Assembly: GCA_902493895.1 (NCBI GenBank)
Contig: CABUQW010000003.1
Span: 1 to 64,000, forward strand
Reading direction: 5' to 3'
DNA: 64,000 nt
Origin: an uncultured Collinsella sp.
Lineage (GTDB): Bacteria; Actinomycetota; Coriobacteriia; Coriobacteriales; Coriobacteriaceae
Of the stretch, positions 1 to 7,316 are shown piece after piece (the stretch's first letter is position 1; each line of letters starts with the position of its first letter). A program made the position numbers and the translations under genes. The notes under the pieces are model-generated. The model was not told where the DNA came from and searched no databases. It was given only the letters and a program-made list of their open reading frames with translations.

Positions 1-137
1 CGACGCTGCGCGGGCCGCATTTGGACAATCTGACGTTCAACTTCAAGGGCGCGACCAGAAGGTCAGCGCCCTTTCGTTTCACGTCACCTTGTCTCAAATG
101 CGGCCCGCTCGCTGTCCGTTCTCTACCTGCGGCGTCG
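1..137. repeat. structured repeat family 1, copy A
   Basis: The long stem GGGCCGCATTTGGACAA pairs with TTGTCTCAAATGCGGCCC. It encloses a second hairpin with the invariant core GACC-AGAA-GGTC at about 53-64. The tail CTCGCTGTCCG...CTACCTGCGGCG matches copies at 4938-5112 and 22923-23094. The left edge may be cut by the window. A second, partial stem-and-tail follows at about 139-164 and is interrupted by the IS. Confidence 0.75.
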
Positions 138-164
138 TCTTGCTCCGAATGCGGCCCGTTCGCT

Positions 165-441
165 CATATGACCCAATCCGCTGTCAAGAGCCACAATGGC
201 CCCGCCGACCGCTTGCAATCGGTCGGCGGGGCCTGCCGTTAACCCGTCCCGGTCCGCCCCGGCATGTCATCGACGCCTTCGGCTCAGTCTCATATCCGCG
301 GATACCGTTCTGTCGGCCCGCACTCCATTCCTTCGGCGGGGTTCCCCAAGTCTGTCGAGGCGCATGCGGAGGGCTCCGCGCGCACAGCGAAATAGGGGGT
401 ATCCCCGAAGGCCGCCCGGCTCGCCGGGACGGGGGCTATGT
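165..441 (-). ncRNA. candidate bridge/seeker RNA region of the IS
   Basis: This is the long non-coding end downstream of the transposase, the place where IS1111-group elements encode their guide RNA. It contains a perfect 14-bp stem (198-211 with 220-233, 8-base loop) plus weaker pairing. The assignment rests on position and family knowledge; I have not shown guide loops by alignment. Confidence 0.4.
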
Positions 442-1563
442 CTATTCCGCGCCCTCCCGGCACATCATGCCGAGGGCCCAGAGCCACCTCACGAGCTCGG
501 CCGCGGTGGCCGCGTTGGCCTTCGCCGCGGGCATGCCGCGGGCGAGCATCCCCTCGCGCCGCCGCAGGAGCCGCTCGGACCCCTTACTCCCGTGCATCCT
601 TATCTCGAGGGGCACGCCCGTGTCCCTCGGCATGAGCTTCGGCTGGTGCCGTGCCGCGGCGTAGCACCATGAGCCCTCAACGGCCAGCTTCCTCACGAGC
701 GCGTTGCCCGCACCGCTGATGCCTCCGAGCCGCACGGAGCCGCCGCTCGACCTCTGGCTCGGCGCGAGGCCGAAATAGGCCGTGACCTGCCTTCCGGAAC
801 GGAACCTCGTGAAGTCGCCGACCTCGGCCGAGAAGGCCGCGGCCAGCGCGAAGGCGCAGCCCTTGATCGACTGGAGGGCGGCCACCTCCGCGGCGATCGG
901 GCCGGCATCCACGGCCGCCCTGTACTCGGAGAGCAGGTCCGCCCGGGCCTCCGCCGCGGCCTCGACCTCGTTCCTCAGGGCGGCGAGCGCCCGAACCCCG
1001 CCATCGTCCTCAGGCCTGACCTTGTCGAGCCACCTCAGGAAGTCGTAGGTCCAGTACTTCCTCGGGTTGCCGGCGGGCGTGGTGCCGCCGTAGACGAACC
1101 CCCGCCTTGCGAGGAAGGCGAGCAGCCGCTGCTTGGCGGTCGCCAGGCGCGCGGTCGCCCCGTCGTAGGCGCCGGCGAGGTCCCTGATGCCCTCGACCTC
1201 GGGGGAGGGGACCCATGCGGGGGAGATGTCGTGGGCGAGTATCGCCTTGGCCATCCTGGCGGCGTCGTTCCTGTCGTTCTTGGAGGCCGAGTCGGCGGCC
1301 GACCTGGGGATCTTCGAGACCGCGGCGACGACGCACTCGACGCCGAGCCCGGCGAGCTCCCTCTGCGGGGCGAAGCCGAGGTAGCCGCTCTCGTAGGCCG
1401 CGAGCGACGGCCCGGGGAACCCATCCATCCACCCGGCGATCTCGCCCCAGGGGTTGCCGGGGAACCTCCTCGTCACGGCCTCGCCGGTGTCCGCGTCGAG
1501 GGCGCAGACGGTGGTCGACCTCAGGTGGACGTCCATCCCGAACGCGGTAGAATACTTTGGCAT
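442..1563 (-). CDS. IS110-family transposase
   Basis: A 373-residue DEDD-type transposase of IS110 length. The N-terminal RuvC-like domain begins FGMDVH (first Asp near residue 10), continues with YESGYLG and has the signature KNDRNDAARMAKAIL at about residues 95-109. The C-terminal Tnp_20 domain holds GLAPSQRSSGGSVRLGGISG, including the conserved serine region. These enzymes recombine IS ends with a specific target without the usual RNase H chemistry, guided in characterised members by an element-encoded RNA. The ATG is supported by GGGAGG six bases upstream. The gene is intact, so the copy may be active. About 275 bp of non-coding DNA lie downstream and 125 bp upstream, as expected for IS1111-type members. 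Confidence 0.9.
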   Translation of the reverse strand: MPKYSTAFGMDVHLRSTTVCALDADTGEAVTRRFPGNPWGEIAGWMDGFPGPSLAAYESGYLGFAPQRELAGLGVECVVAAVSKIPRSAADSASKNDRNDAARMAKAILAHDISPAWVPSPEVEGIRDLAGAYDGATARLATAKQRLLAFLARRGFVYGGTTPAGNPRKYWTYDFLRWLDKVRPEDDGGVRALAALRNEVEAAAEARADLLSEYRAAVDAGPIAAEVAALQSIKGCAFALAAAFSAEVGDFTRFRSGRQVTAYFGLAPSQRSSGGSVRLGGISGAGNALVRKLAVEGSWCYAAARHQPKLMPRDTGVPLEIRMHGSKGSERLLRRREGMLARGMPAAKANAATAAELVRWLWALGMMCREGAE

Positions 1564-1726
1564 GGGAGCCTCCCAACCTCGTTGCGGCGCGGCTGCGCCT
1601 ATGGCACTTCGACATCATTGTCGCAGCCCCGACCCGCGGTCACGAGCGGGGGCTCCTGTCTTTTTAGCGCCCTCGGATTGGGTCATAGTGTCTGTCGTTG
1701 CCGAAACATCGGCGTTGCCGGACTAG

Positions 1727-1828
1727 TCATTGGGGACGTTCATAAATGACTACTCAGGAATGAGCGTGGATAATCTCCCGTTTTTGGCCTGTGTGCAGGC
1801 TCAAAGTGGGAGATTATCCACGCTCGCT
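1727..1828. repeat. two GGGAC/GGGAG hairpins 3' of the fic gene
   Basis: AGTCATT...AATGACT encloses GGGGACGTTC (about 1727-1751). It is followed by GTGGATAATCTCCC at about 1768-1781 pairing with GGGAGATTATCCAC. The second hairpin recurs almost unchanged on the other side of the fic gene at 3202-3266. Confidence 0.7.
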
Positions 1829-1851
1829 TTAATTTGCCTGGGTTGCGATGC

Positions 1852-3024
1852 CTATCTAATCGGCTCGGCGTCTTCCCTGAGAATCGAAAGATACTCTTCA
1901 TACCCGTACTGCCGGTATCTCTGTCTTGACTCGTCGAGCGGACGGAGGATACCCAATTCTTCAAATGATTTGACGAGCGAGCTCGCGGTACTCCTGCCGA
2001 TATCGAGTTGGGCAGCGATGAATGCGGTGTCGACGATGGGGTGCTCTTCAAGAATGCCCAACAGCCTTTGCCCGTTTGCAGCAGTCCTTCCGAGATTTTC
2101 GGTAATGGTTGCTGTGGAACGGTTATGGAGGTCAACAAGGTTTTTTAAAGACCCTACCGAGTCCTCCGCACTCTCGAGAAGACTGTTGCAGAAAAACTCT
2201 ATCCATTCCTCGTAAGTGCCTCTCTCCCTTACGGATGTGAGTTGCCGGTAGTACTCGCTTCGATTTTTCTTGAACTGGAACGATGGATAGAACAAGCAAG
2301 AATGAAGAACGCCATCATTGATGAGCATAAGTGTAATGAGAAGCCTGCCCAGGCGACCGTTTCCGTCTAGGAATGGATGGGCAATTTCAAATTGGTAATG
2401 GACGAGCGCCGCCCGCACAATCGGATCCATTTCGACTTGAGGCTCATTGATAAAGCGTTCGAGGTCCTGGAGCGTGTTACTCAAATCTTCAATGTTTGGA
2501 GGGACAAACGATGCGGTTGCAATGGTGCAGCCTGAGGGGCCAATCCAGTTTTGTGAGGAGCGCAGTTCGCCTAGATTCTTCTCCGTTCCGCGCACTCCGT
2601 CCAGCAGGACCGCATGAACTTGCCTAAGAAGTCTCGTGCACAAGGGCATCTTTTTGAGCAGTTCTACGCCGCGGTCGACAGCACGGACGTAATTCACGAC
2701 GTCTGCGACATCTTTATGATGGAGTTGTGTTTGCGATGGACTAAGTAGGTCGTCAAACGTGCACTGGGTTCCCTCAATTTGCGAAGAAAGGAGTGCTTCT
2801 TTGCGCACGTACATTGTCAGATACATGTCGGCGTTGGGAACAAAGTAGAGCATGCCTTCAAGCTCTCCAAGCTTTCGTGAGCATGCGGAAAGCGTGCGAT
2901 GGGTTTCCTCGGTGAGGTTTAGCTGCCTCAATGATTGCAAGGGCGTTGGAAAAAACGAATAGTAAGCCAATTTCCCCGATAGATTATTGCGGAGCGTTCC
3001 CTGGCCGTTCTCCTCGATTCGCAT
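1852..3024 (-). CDS. Fic-domain protein with C-terminal winged helix
   Basis: Fic enzymes usually transfer AMP, or sometimes other phosphate-containing groups, to protein hydroxyls. The canonical motif HPFLDGNGRLGR is at about residues 216-227 of 390, including the catalytic His. SSQIEG near residues 80-85 matches the (S/T)xxxE(G/N) inhibitory helix placed N-terminal to the Fic core, so this is an auto-inhibited class II type. The last third resembles a winged helix (IGRSTASSLVKSFEELGIL), suggesting DNA binding and autoregulation. I chose the ATG at 3024 because GGAGG lies 5 bases upstream; an in-frame ATG at 3036 has no good ribosome site. Its target is unknown. Codon use is less GC-biased than in neighbouring genes, which suggests acquisition. 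Confidence 0.85.
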   Translation of the reverse strand: MRIEENGQGTLRNNLSGKLAYYSFFPTPLQSLRQLNLTEETHRTLSACSRKLGELEGMLYFVPNADMYLTMYVRKEALLSSQIEGTQCTFDDLLSPSQTQLHHKDVADVVNYVRAVDRGVELLKKMPLCTRLLRQVHAVLLDGVRGTEKNLGELRSSQNWIGPSGCTIATASFVPPNIEDLSNTLQDLERFINEPQVEMDPIVRAALVHYQFEIAHPFLDGNGRLGRLLITLMLINDGVLHSCLFYPSFQFKKNRSEYYRQLTSVRERGTYEEWIEFFCNSLLESAEDSVGSLKNLVDLHNRSTATITENLGRTAANGQRLLGILEEHPIVDTAFIAAQLDIGRSTASSLVKSFEELGILRPLDESRQRYRQYGYEEYLSILREDAEPIR

Positions 3025-3050
3025 CGCGCCCTCCATATCTTTAGTGCCGG

Positions 3051-3094
3051 AAACTCGTTATTAGGCTAATCATATCAATTCTAATAACGAGTTT
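3051..3094. promoter_or_regulatory. palindromic operator upstream of fic
   Basis: A perfect 14-bp inverted repeat, AAACTCGTTATTAG at 3051-3064 and its complement at 3081-3094, lies just upstream of the Fic gene in an AT-rich tract. Further partial half-sites (AGTTATTAGAA near 3106, GTCGTTATTA near 3146) follow. The likely ligand is the Fic protein's own winged-helix domain (inference). Confidence 0.55.
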
Positions 3095-3201
3095 AAGGAT
3101 TAAATAGTTATTAGAATTCATGTAAACAATCTAATGATGAGAAGTCGTTATTACTTGACCATGGAGCTCGGCTTGGTACAAGGGGGTCATCCAAAATGAA
3201 C

Positions 3202-3340
3202 GTGGATAATCTCCCGTTTTTGGCTCGGTGACGGCCTCAAAGTCAAAGTGGGAGATTATCCACGCTCGTTAGTTAAGCGTCCGAAAATCCACACTCGCCA
3301 AACCTACCAAAAAGGGACGGGTTTATTTTGGCACGTTTCG
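3202..3340. repeat. hairpin repeats between fic and the EIIA gene
   Basis: GTGGATAATCTCCC...GGGAGATTATCCAC at about 3202-3262 duplicates the hairpin beyond the other end of fic. ACCTACCAAAAAGGGACGGG near 3300 with TTTATTTTGGCA is a single arm of the element seen as a pair at 11308-11390. The remaining DNA to 3590 shows no gene I can support, although it must hold the promoter of the EIIA gene. Confidence 0.6.
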
Positions 3341-3606
3341 GTCGGTATCAGGAAGTGTCAGGGACGGGGCGGCGGCAGGACTCGAGAGCGAAAAGAAGTA
3401 TCGGGTTTGGTGCGCCCGCTTCTGCCCGTCCCGTGTGCAGGCGATACTCAGCTTATCGACCCGCGATGCAAAGGAGATACTCATCCCACGAGTACTACCG
3501 GGAAGGGCTCTCGATTCGAGCTCTTACCTTAGCAATTTGGCCATTTGGCACTATAATCACCATAGGCATGCGCATAACGTTGCGCTTAATCAAGAGGAGA
3601 AAACGT

Positions 3607-4143
3607 ATGGGTCTGTTTGACATGTTCAAGAAGAAGGCTGAGCCCGCGGCAGCTGCTGCTCCGGCCTCCATCTCTGCTTCTGCCGGCGCCGACGTGCTGT
3701 GCTCGCCTGTCAAGGGCAAGGTCATCAAGATGGCTGACGTGCCCGATCCCGTCTTTGGCGGCGAGGTCCTGGGCAAGGGCTGCGCCGTGTGGCCCGAGGA
3801 CGACCTGGTCTACGCTCCCTGCGACGGCAAGGTGACCGTCACCATGGGTCACGCCGTGGGCCTGCAGTCCGATAGCGGCATCGAGGTTCTGGTGCACGTC
3901 GGTGTCGATACCGTCAACATGAACGGCGACGGCTTCGAGGGCTTCGTCAAGGCCGACGACGTCGTGAAGGCTGGCCAGCCCATACTCAAGATCGACCGCG
4001 CCAAGATCGCCGCTGCCGGTTACAAGGACTGCGTCGTCGTGGCTGTGTCCAACACCGCCGAGTTTGCCGATGTCGAGCTCGCCGTTGAGGCTGAGTCCGC
4101 CGTCGCCGCCGGCGATGCCATCGTCAAGGTCGTCCGCAAGTAA
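3607..4143 (+). CDS. crr: free-standing glucose-family PTS EIIA
   Basis: A 178-residue EIIA of the glucose (Crr) family that takes phosphate from HPr and passes it to EIIB domains. After an Ala-rich linker (residues 10-27) comes CSPVKGKVIKMADVPDPVF, typical of this fold. GIEVLVHVGVDTV contains the phosphorylated His (near residue 98), and an earlier His (TMGHAVGL) completes the pair. The ATG at 3607 follows an AGAGGAG site. Expression looks monocistronic, with a terminator immediately downstream. The glucose-family EIIBC at 46466 lacks its own EIIA, so this protein may serve it (inference). The gene symbol is by family and is tentative. Confidence 0.85.
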   Translation: MGLFDMFKKKAEPAAAAAPASISASAGADVLCSPVKGKVIKMADVPDPVFGGEVLGKGCAVWPEDDLVYAPCDGKVTVTMGHAVGLQSDSGIEVLVHVGVDTVNMNGDGFEGFVKADDVVKAGQPILKIDRAKIAAAGYKDCVVVAVSNTAEFADVELAVEAESAVAAGDAIVKVVRK

Positions 4144-4168
4144 GCTGCGGCAACATAAGGGTGTTTTG

Positions 4169-4199
4169 GGGTGGTCGAATTGTCCGACCACCCTTTTTT
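4169..4199 (+). terminator. intrinsic terminator of the EIIA gene
   Basis: A 9-bp stem, GGGTGGTCG with CGACCACCC, is followed by six T residues. Confidence 0.85.
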
Positions 4200-4378
4200 A
4201 TTACAATGCGGCGGAACGTTTTATTGCGCGTTGGGCGGACCGGTAAACCGTTCGGACGTTAAATCGAGCCGCCTGCGTCTTTGCTTTGCCGGGGGTGTTC
4301 GTTAGCGGCTAGTATGGCCTTATTGTTACGACGTGCACCGCGTCGGGAAGCGCGGTGCCGCTTGTTGGGAGGAATGTC

Positions 4379-4936
4379 ATGAAGAAGAAGCTGCTGCTTG
4401 CGCCCCTGATGGCTGTTCTGGTCGCGTGCGTGGTTGTGCTTTCCGGCTGCGGAGGTCCTTCGGTTGAGGAACTCATTACCGAGGATCTTTCGACGCAGTT
4501 TGACGAGGTCAAGAACGGCGGCGACGACTTCCTCGCCGGCCTGGAAGAGGCCTCGGGCGACGAGTTCGAGCAGCTGGGCATCGATCCCAAGGAGTACGCC
4601 AAGAGCTATCTCGAGGGTTTTGACTACAAGATCGGCGACGTGACGGTCGACGAGGACAAGGGCACCGCAACTGCCGAGGTCACCATTACCTGCAAGTCCA
4701 TGAACCAGATCGTTGAGGATTTTGCCACCCAGTACCAGGAGAAGGTCGCCGCGCTCGATTCGATGCCTTCCGATGACGAGCTGTACAAGATGGCCGGTCA
4801 GGTTATGGTCGATGTGACTAAGGCTGCTAAAACCAAGGACACCAAGGTCATCTTCAAGTACTCCTGCAATGACGACGGCGAGTGGTCTGCTGACGATTCC
4901 GCAACCAACGAGATGATGAATGCGATGATGAACTAG
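4379..4936 (+). CDS. small secreted lipoprotein of unknown function
   Basis: A 185-residue protein starting MKKKLLLAP, with a hydrophobic segment and the lipobox LSGC near residue 24. It is therefore probably exported, lipidated on Cys and anchored outside the membrane. The mature part is acidic and mostly helical, with a VTVDEDKGTATAEVTITCKS strand pair like small DUF-type Gram-positive lipoproteins, and two further Cys residues. The ATG at 4379 has GGGAGG five bases upstream; an ORF start at 4355 lacks a site. It lies alone between the EIIA terminator and a structured repeat. I do not recognise a specific function. Confidence 0.75.
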   Translation: MKKKLLLAPLMAVLVACVVVLSGCGGPSVEELITEDLSTQFDEVKNGGDDFLAGLEEASGDEFEQLGIDPKEYAKSYLEGFDYKIGDVTVDEDKGTATAEVTITCKSMNQIVEDFATQYQEKVAALDSMPSDDELYKMAGQVMVDVTKAAKTKDTKVIFKYSCNDDGEWSADDSATNEMMNAMMN

Positions 4937-4937
4937 G

Positions 4938-5112
4938 GCAGTTGCGGCGTTTTATCAAACGCCGCAACTGCTCGACGCTGCGCGGGCACCAGAGCGACAA
5001 CTTGTCATTCAAAGAGGACGGCATGACCAGAAGGTCTATGCCGTTCTCTTTTCATGCCAATTTGTTCGCTCTGGTGCCCGCTCGCTGTCCGTCCTCTACC
5101 TGCGGCGTTGCC
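4938..5112. repeat. structured repeat family 1, copy B
   Basis: It begins 1 bp after the lipoprotein stop codon. A perfect 15-bp stem (4938-4952 with 4957-4971, loop TATC) is followed by CTCGACGCTGCGCG. The long stem GGGCACCAGAGCGACAA pairs with TTGTTCGCTCTGGTGCCC. Inside it is a hairpin whose outer stem GAGGACGGCAT/ATGCCGTTCTC surrounds GACC-AGAA-GGTC. The tail CTCGCTGTCCGTCCTCTACC ends with TGCGGCGTTGCC. No strong T-tract follows, so it is not a simple terminator. Confidence 0.8.
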
Positions 5113-5119
5113 ATGGTAG

Positions 5120-5180
5120 TCATTGGGGCGGCACTTGGGGACGTTCCTTTTCTGCCGGCAGTTGGGGACACTCCTTGGTG
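5120..5180. repeat. tandem GGGGAC repeat elements
   Basis: CACTTGGGGACGTTCCTTTT is followed by GCAGTTGGGGACACTCCTT. Almost the same pair occurs after structured repeat copy C at 23112-23157, and a single unit occurs after copy A at 1727. The association with family 1 is therefore consistent in all three places. Confidence 0.65.
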
Positions 5181-5225
5181 CATATGAACCTGTCTCCTTT
5201 GTTCAGCGTTGCATCGTGGGTGATC

Positions 5226-5405
5226 GGGAAAATGTGGCCCGGTTTTTGGCCGAATTCCGGGTCTCGGTTTCCGGATGGGGTTGGTTGCGGAAAGTGCGAC
5301 CCGGAATATTGCTCTGAAACGGGATGCCGTTTCCCCGACGCGCCGCAAACGGAAAGCGCATCCCATTCCGGAACTCCAAAACGGGACGCGCTTTCCGCAC
5401 GGAAG
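5226..5405. repeat. structured repeat family 2 (about 60-bp units), locus 1
   Basis: Tandem imperfect hairpin units are built on CGGGTC...GTTTCCG with CGGAAA...GACCCGG and on ACGGGATGCCGTTTCC with GGAAAGCGCATCCC. Related units at 18190-18365 and 41528-41700 differ in sequence, but the changes keep the stems paired. No coding sequence is evident here. Confidence 0.6.
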
Positions 5406-5438
5406 AATTGTCGCAGCTGCGTTAAGCGGTGCTGCTCG

Positions 5439-6107
5439 TTACTCGCCCAGAATCAGCGCCGCGAGCTCTGTTTGGGTGTCCACCACGTAGTCGGCGCCGG
5501 CGGCTTCCAGCTCTGCGCGGCCGCGGAAGCCCCAAGTGACGCCCGCGCTCTTGAGGCCGGCATTGTGACCGGTCAGGACGTCGACATTGGAATCGCCCAC
5601 ATAGAGCGTGGTTGCCGGGTCGGCGCTCAGCTCCTCCATCACATGCAGCGTGGCGGGCGCTTCGGGCTTGGGCGGAAAAGCGTCGACACGGCCCTGGACC
5701 AGCGCAAAGCGGTCGGGACCAAAGTACTTCTCGATAAGCGGGGCCGCCGAGACGTGGTCCTTGTTGGTAAGCACGGCAAGCTGGATGCCCGCGGCGCGCA
5801 GACGGTCGAGCATCTCGATTGTGCCGGCATAGGGGGCGGTGTGGTCCTCCTTGTGCTCGCCGTAGTAAGCCCTAAACTCGGCAAGCGTCTGCTCGAAGGC
5901 GCGCCCGTCGCCCGCATACTCGGCGGGCATAAAGCGCTCGACCAGCTTAAGCATGCCGTTTCCCACCTTGTAGCGGTATTCGTCCACGGCAAACGTGGAC
6001 CAGCCGTGCATCTCGCAGGTATGGTTACCGGCGGCCGCCAGGTCCTCGAGCGTGTTGAGGAGAGTGCCGTCGAGGTCGAAAATCACATGGGAAAACGCTA
6101 CCGCCAT
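5439..6107 (-). CDS. HAD-family phosphatase (phosphoglycolate phosphatase-like)
   Basis: A 222-residue HAD-superfamily hydrolase. Motif I is VIFDLDGTLLNT at residues 8-19 (nucleophile and acid Asp). Motif II/III residues are in AVLTNKDHVSAAPLIEKYF (Thr, Lys), and motif IV is in TTLYVGDSNVDVLTGHNAGL. A helical C1 cap follows motif I, the arrangement of Gph/PGP and 5'-nucleotidase-like enzymes that dephosphorylate small sugar or glycol phosphates. I chose the ATG at 6107, preceded by GGAG, over an upstream in-frame ATG at 6170. It is separated from hypE by about 125 bp and transcribed in the same direction. Its substrate cannot be read from sequence. Confidence 0.8.
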   Translation of the reverse strand: MAVAFSHVIFDLDGTLLNTLEDLAAAGNHTCEMHGWSTFAVDEYRYKVGNGMLKLVERFMPAEYAGDGRAFEQTLAEFRAYYGEHKEDHTAPYAGTIEMLDRLRAAGIQLAVLTNKDHVSAAPLIEKYFGPDRFALVQGRVDAFPPKPEAPATLHVMEELSADPATTLYVGDSNVDVLTGHNAGLKSAGVTWGFRGRAELEAAGADYVVDTQTELAALILGE

Positions 6108-6233
6108 GGGTGCTCCTGCCGTTTGAGTAATAAAACGCACTCCATGATACTGGGCCTGCGTATCGGGCACGTTTGGAATCTGAATATCTTTGCCGGTCTT
6201 GAACCGCGTTGCGCTAGCCGCGAGCCTTTGCCG

Positions 6234-7268
6234 TTAGCAAATCCTGGGCAGCTGCTCTCCCACGAGCATGTCGAGGATGCGGGTTGAGCCCCAGCCGGTG
6301 CGCACGCGCACGGCGGGGCGGGTGCCCTCGGCAAGCGGCAGTACGCGGCCGATAATCGCGGCGTTCTCGCCGTAGCGGGCAGCACGCATGGCGGCTAGAG
6401 CCGCATCGGCCTGTTCGGCCGGCACCACGGCGACCATCTTGCCCTCGTTTGCCACCTGGAGCACGTCATAGCCGAGCATCTCGCAAGCTGCCTGCACATC
6501 GGGACGCACGGGCACGGCGCCCTCGTCGATCTCCATGGCAACGCCGCTAGCCTGGGCAAACTCGTTGAGTGTGGATGCAAGGCCGCCGCGCGTGGGGTCG
6601 CGGAAACAGCGCGTGTCGGGGGCTGCGGCCAGAACGTCGGCTATCAGGTGGTTGAGCGGCGCGGCATCGCTTTGGATGTTGCTCGAAAACGCCAAGCCCT
6701 CGCGTTGGCTCATGATGGCGATGCCGTGGTCGCCGAGTGTGCCCGACACCAGGATGACATCGCCAGGCTGGCAGTTTGCGCCACTGAGCGCCACACCCGC
6801 GGGCACTTCGCCCACGCCGGCGGTATTGATGTAGACGCCGTCGGCCCCGCCGCGCTCAACCACTTTGGTGTCGCCGGTGATGATCGCTACGCCCGCCTCG
6901 CGCGCCGTCTCGGCCATGGTTTGCACGATCTGACGCAGCTTGTCCATGGGATAACCCTCTTCGAGGATGAAGCCGCACGACAGGTAGCGCACATTGGCAC
7001 CCGAGGTCGCGACATCGTTGACGGTTCCGCACACGGCGAGTCGGCCGATATTGCCGCCGGGGAAGAACTGCGGCGTCACCACAAAGCTGTCGGTCGACAT
7101 GGCGATGCGCCCGCTCGCGGGCAGTGCGGCGACGCCGGCATCGTTGCCCTCGAGTAGCTCGGGCGACCCAAAGGCATCCAAAAAGACCTCGTCGATGATG
7201 CGTTTCATCATCTGGCCGCCGGAGCCGTGACCCAGCAGGACGGTGCTATCGGTAACGCTATGGGACAT
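6234..7268 (-). CDS. hypE: hydrogenase maturation factor HypE
   Basis: HypE dehydrates the carbamoyl group received from HypF to a thiocyanate on its C-terminal Cys. That supplies cyanide for the Fe site of [NiFe] hydrogenases. This 344-residue protein has the PurM/AIRS-like ATP-binding start LLGHGSGGQMMKRII, TDSFVV, GNIGRLAVCGTVNDVATSGA and the diagnostic C-terminal PRIC-stop, which holds the reactive Cys. The ATG at 7268 has GGAG eight bases upstream. It follows hypD by 48 bp in a hypC-hypD-hypE order. No hydrogenase structural gene is in the window. Confidence 0.95.
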   Translation of the reverse strand: MSHSVTDSTVLLGHGSGGQMMKRIIDEVFLDAFGSPELLEGNDAGVAALPASGRIAMSTDSFVVTPQFFPGGNIGRLAVCGTVNDVATSGANVRYLSCGFILEEGYPMDKLRQIVQTMAETAREAGVAIITGDTKVVERGGADGVYINTAGVGEVPAGVALSGANCQPGDVILVSGTLGDHGIAIMSQREGLAFSSNIQSDAAPLNHLIADVLAAAPDTRCFRDPTRGGLASTLNEFAQASGVAMEIDEGAVPVRPDVQAACEMLGYDVLQVANEGKMVAVVPAEQADAALAAMRAARYGENAAIIGRVLPLAEGTRPAVRVRTGWGSTRILDMLVGEQLPRIC

Positions 7269-7316
7269 ATCGAAAACTCCAATCGTGGGTGGTGCCAGTG
7301 TGCGGGTGCGTCCGGG

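Larger units (their letters stand above)
165..1689 (-). mobile_element. IS110-family (IS1111-like) insertion sequence
   Basis: The element carries one transposase gene on the minus strand. A perfect 14-bp inverted repeat, TATGACCCAATCCG at 167-180 and its complement at 1674-1687, lies 2 bp inside each proposed end. Subterminal inverted repeats of this size are known for the IS1111 subgroup. I placed the ends by joining the flanks: CGCT before 165 and GTCTGTCG after 1689 rebuild the tail of a repeat that is intact at 5085-5112 and 23063-23094. No target duplication is visible. The end positions are uncertain by a few bases. Confidence 0.75.

Noticed and set aside
89..672. Plus-strand frames over the left end of the IS and repeat copy A
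   Set aside because: They cross the IS boundary and structured repeat with no ribosome site; composition is random Arg/Pro-rich.
3601..4191. 201-codon minus-strand frame opposite the EIIA gene
   Set aside because: Shadow; the EIIA motif set and terminator define the plus strand.
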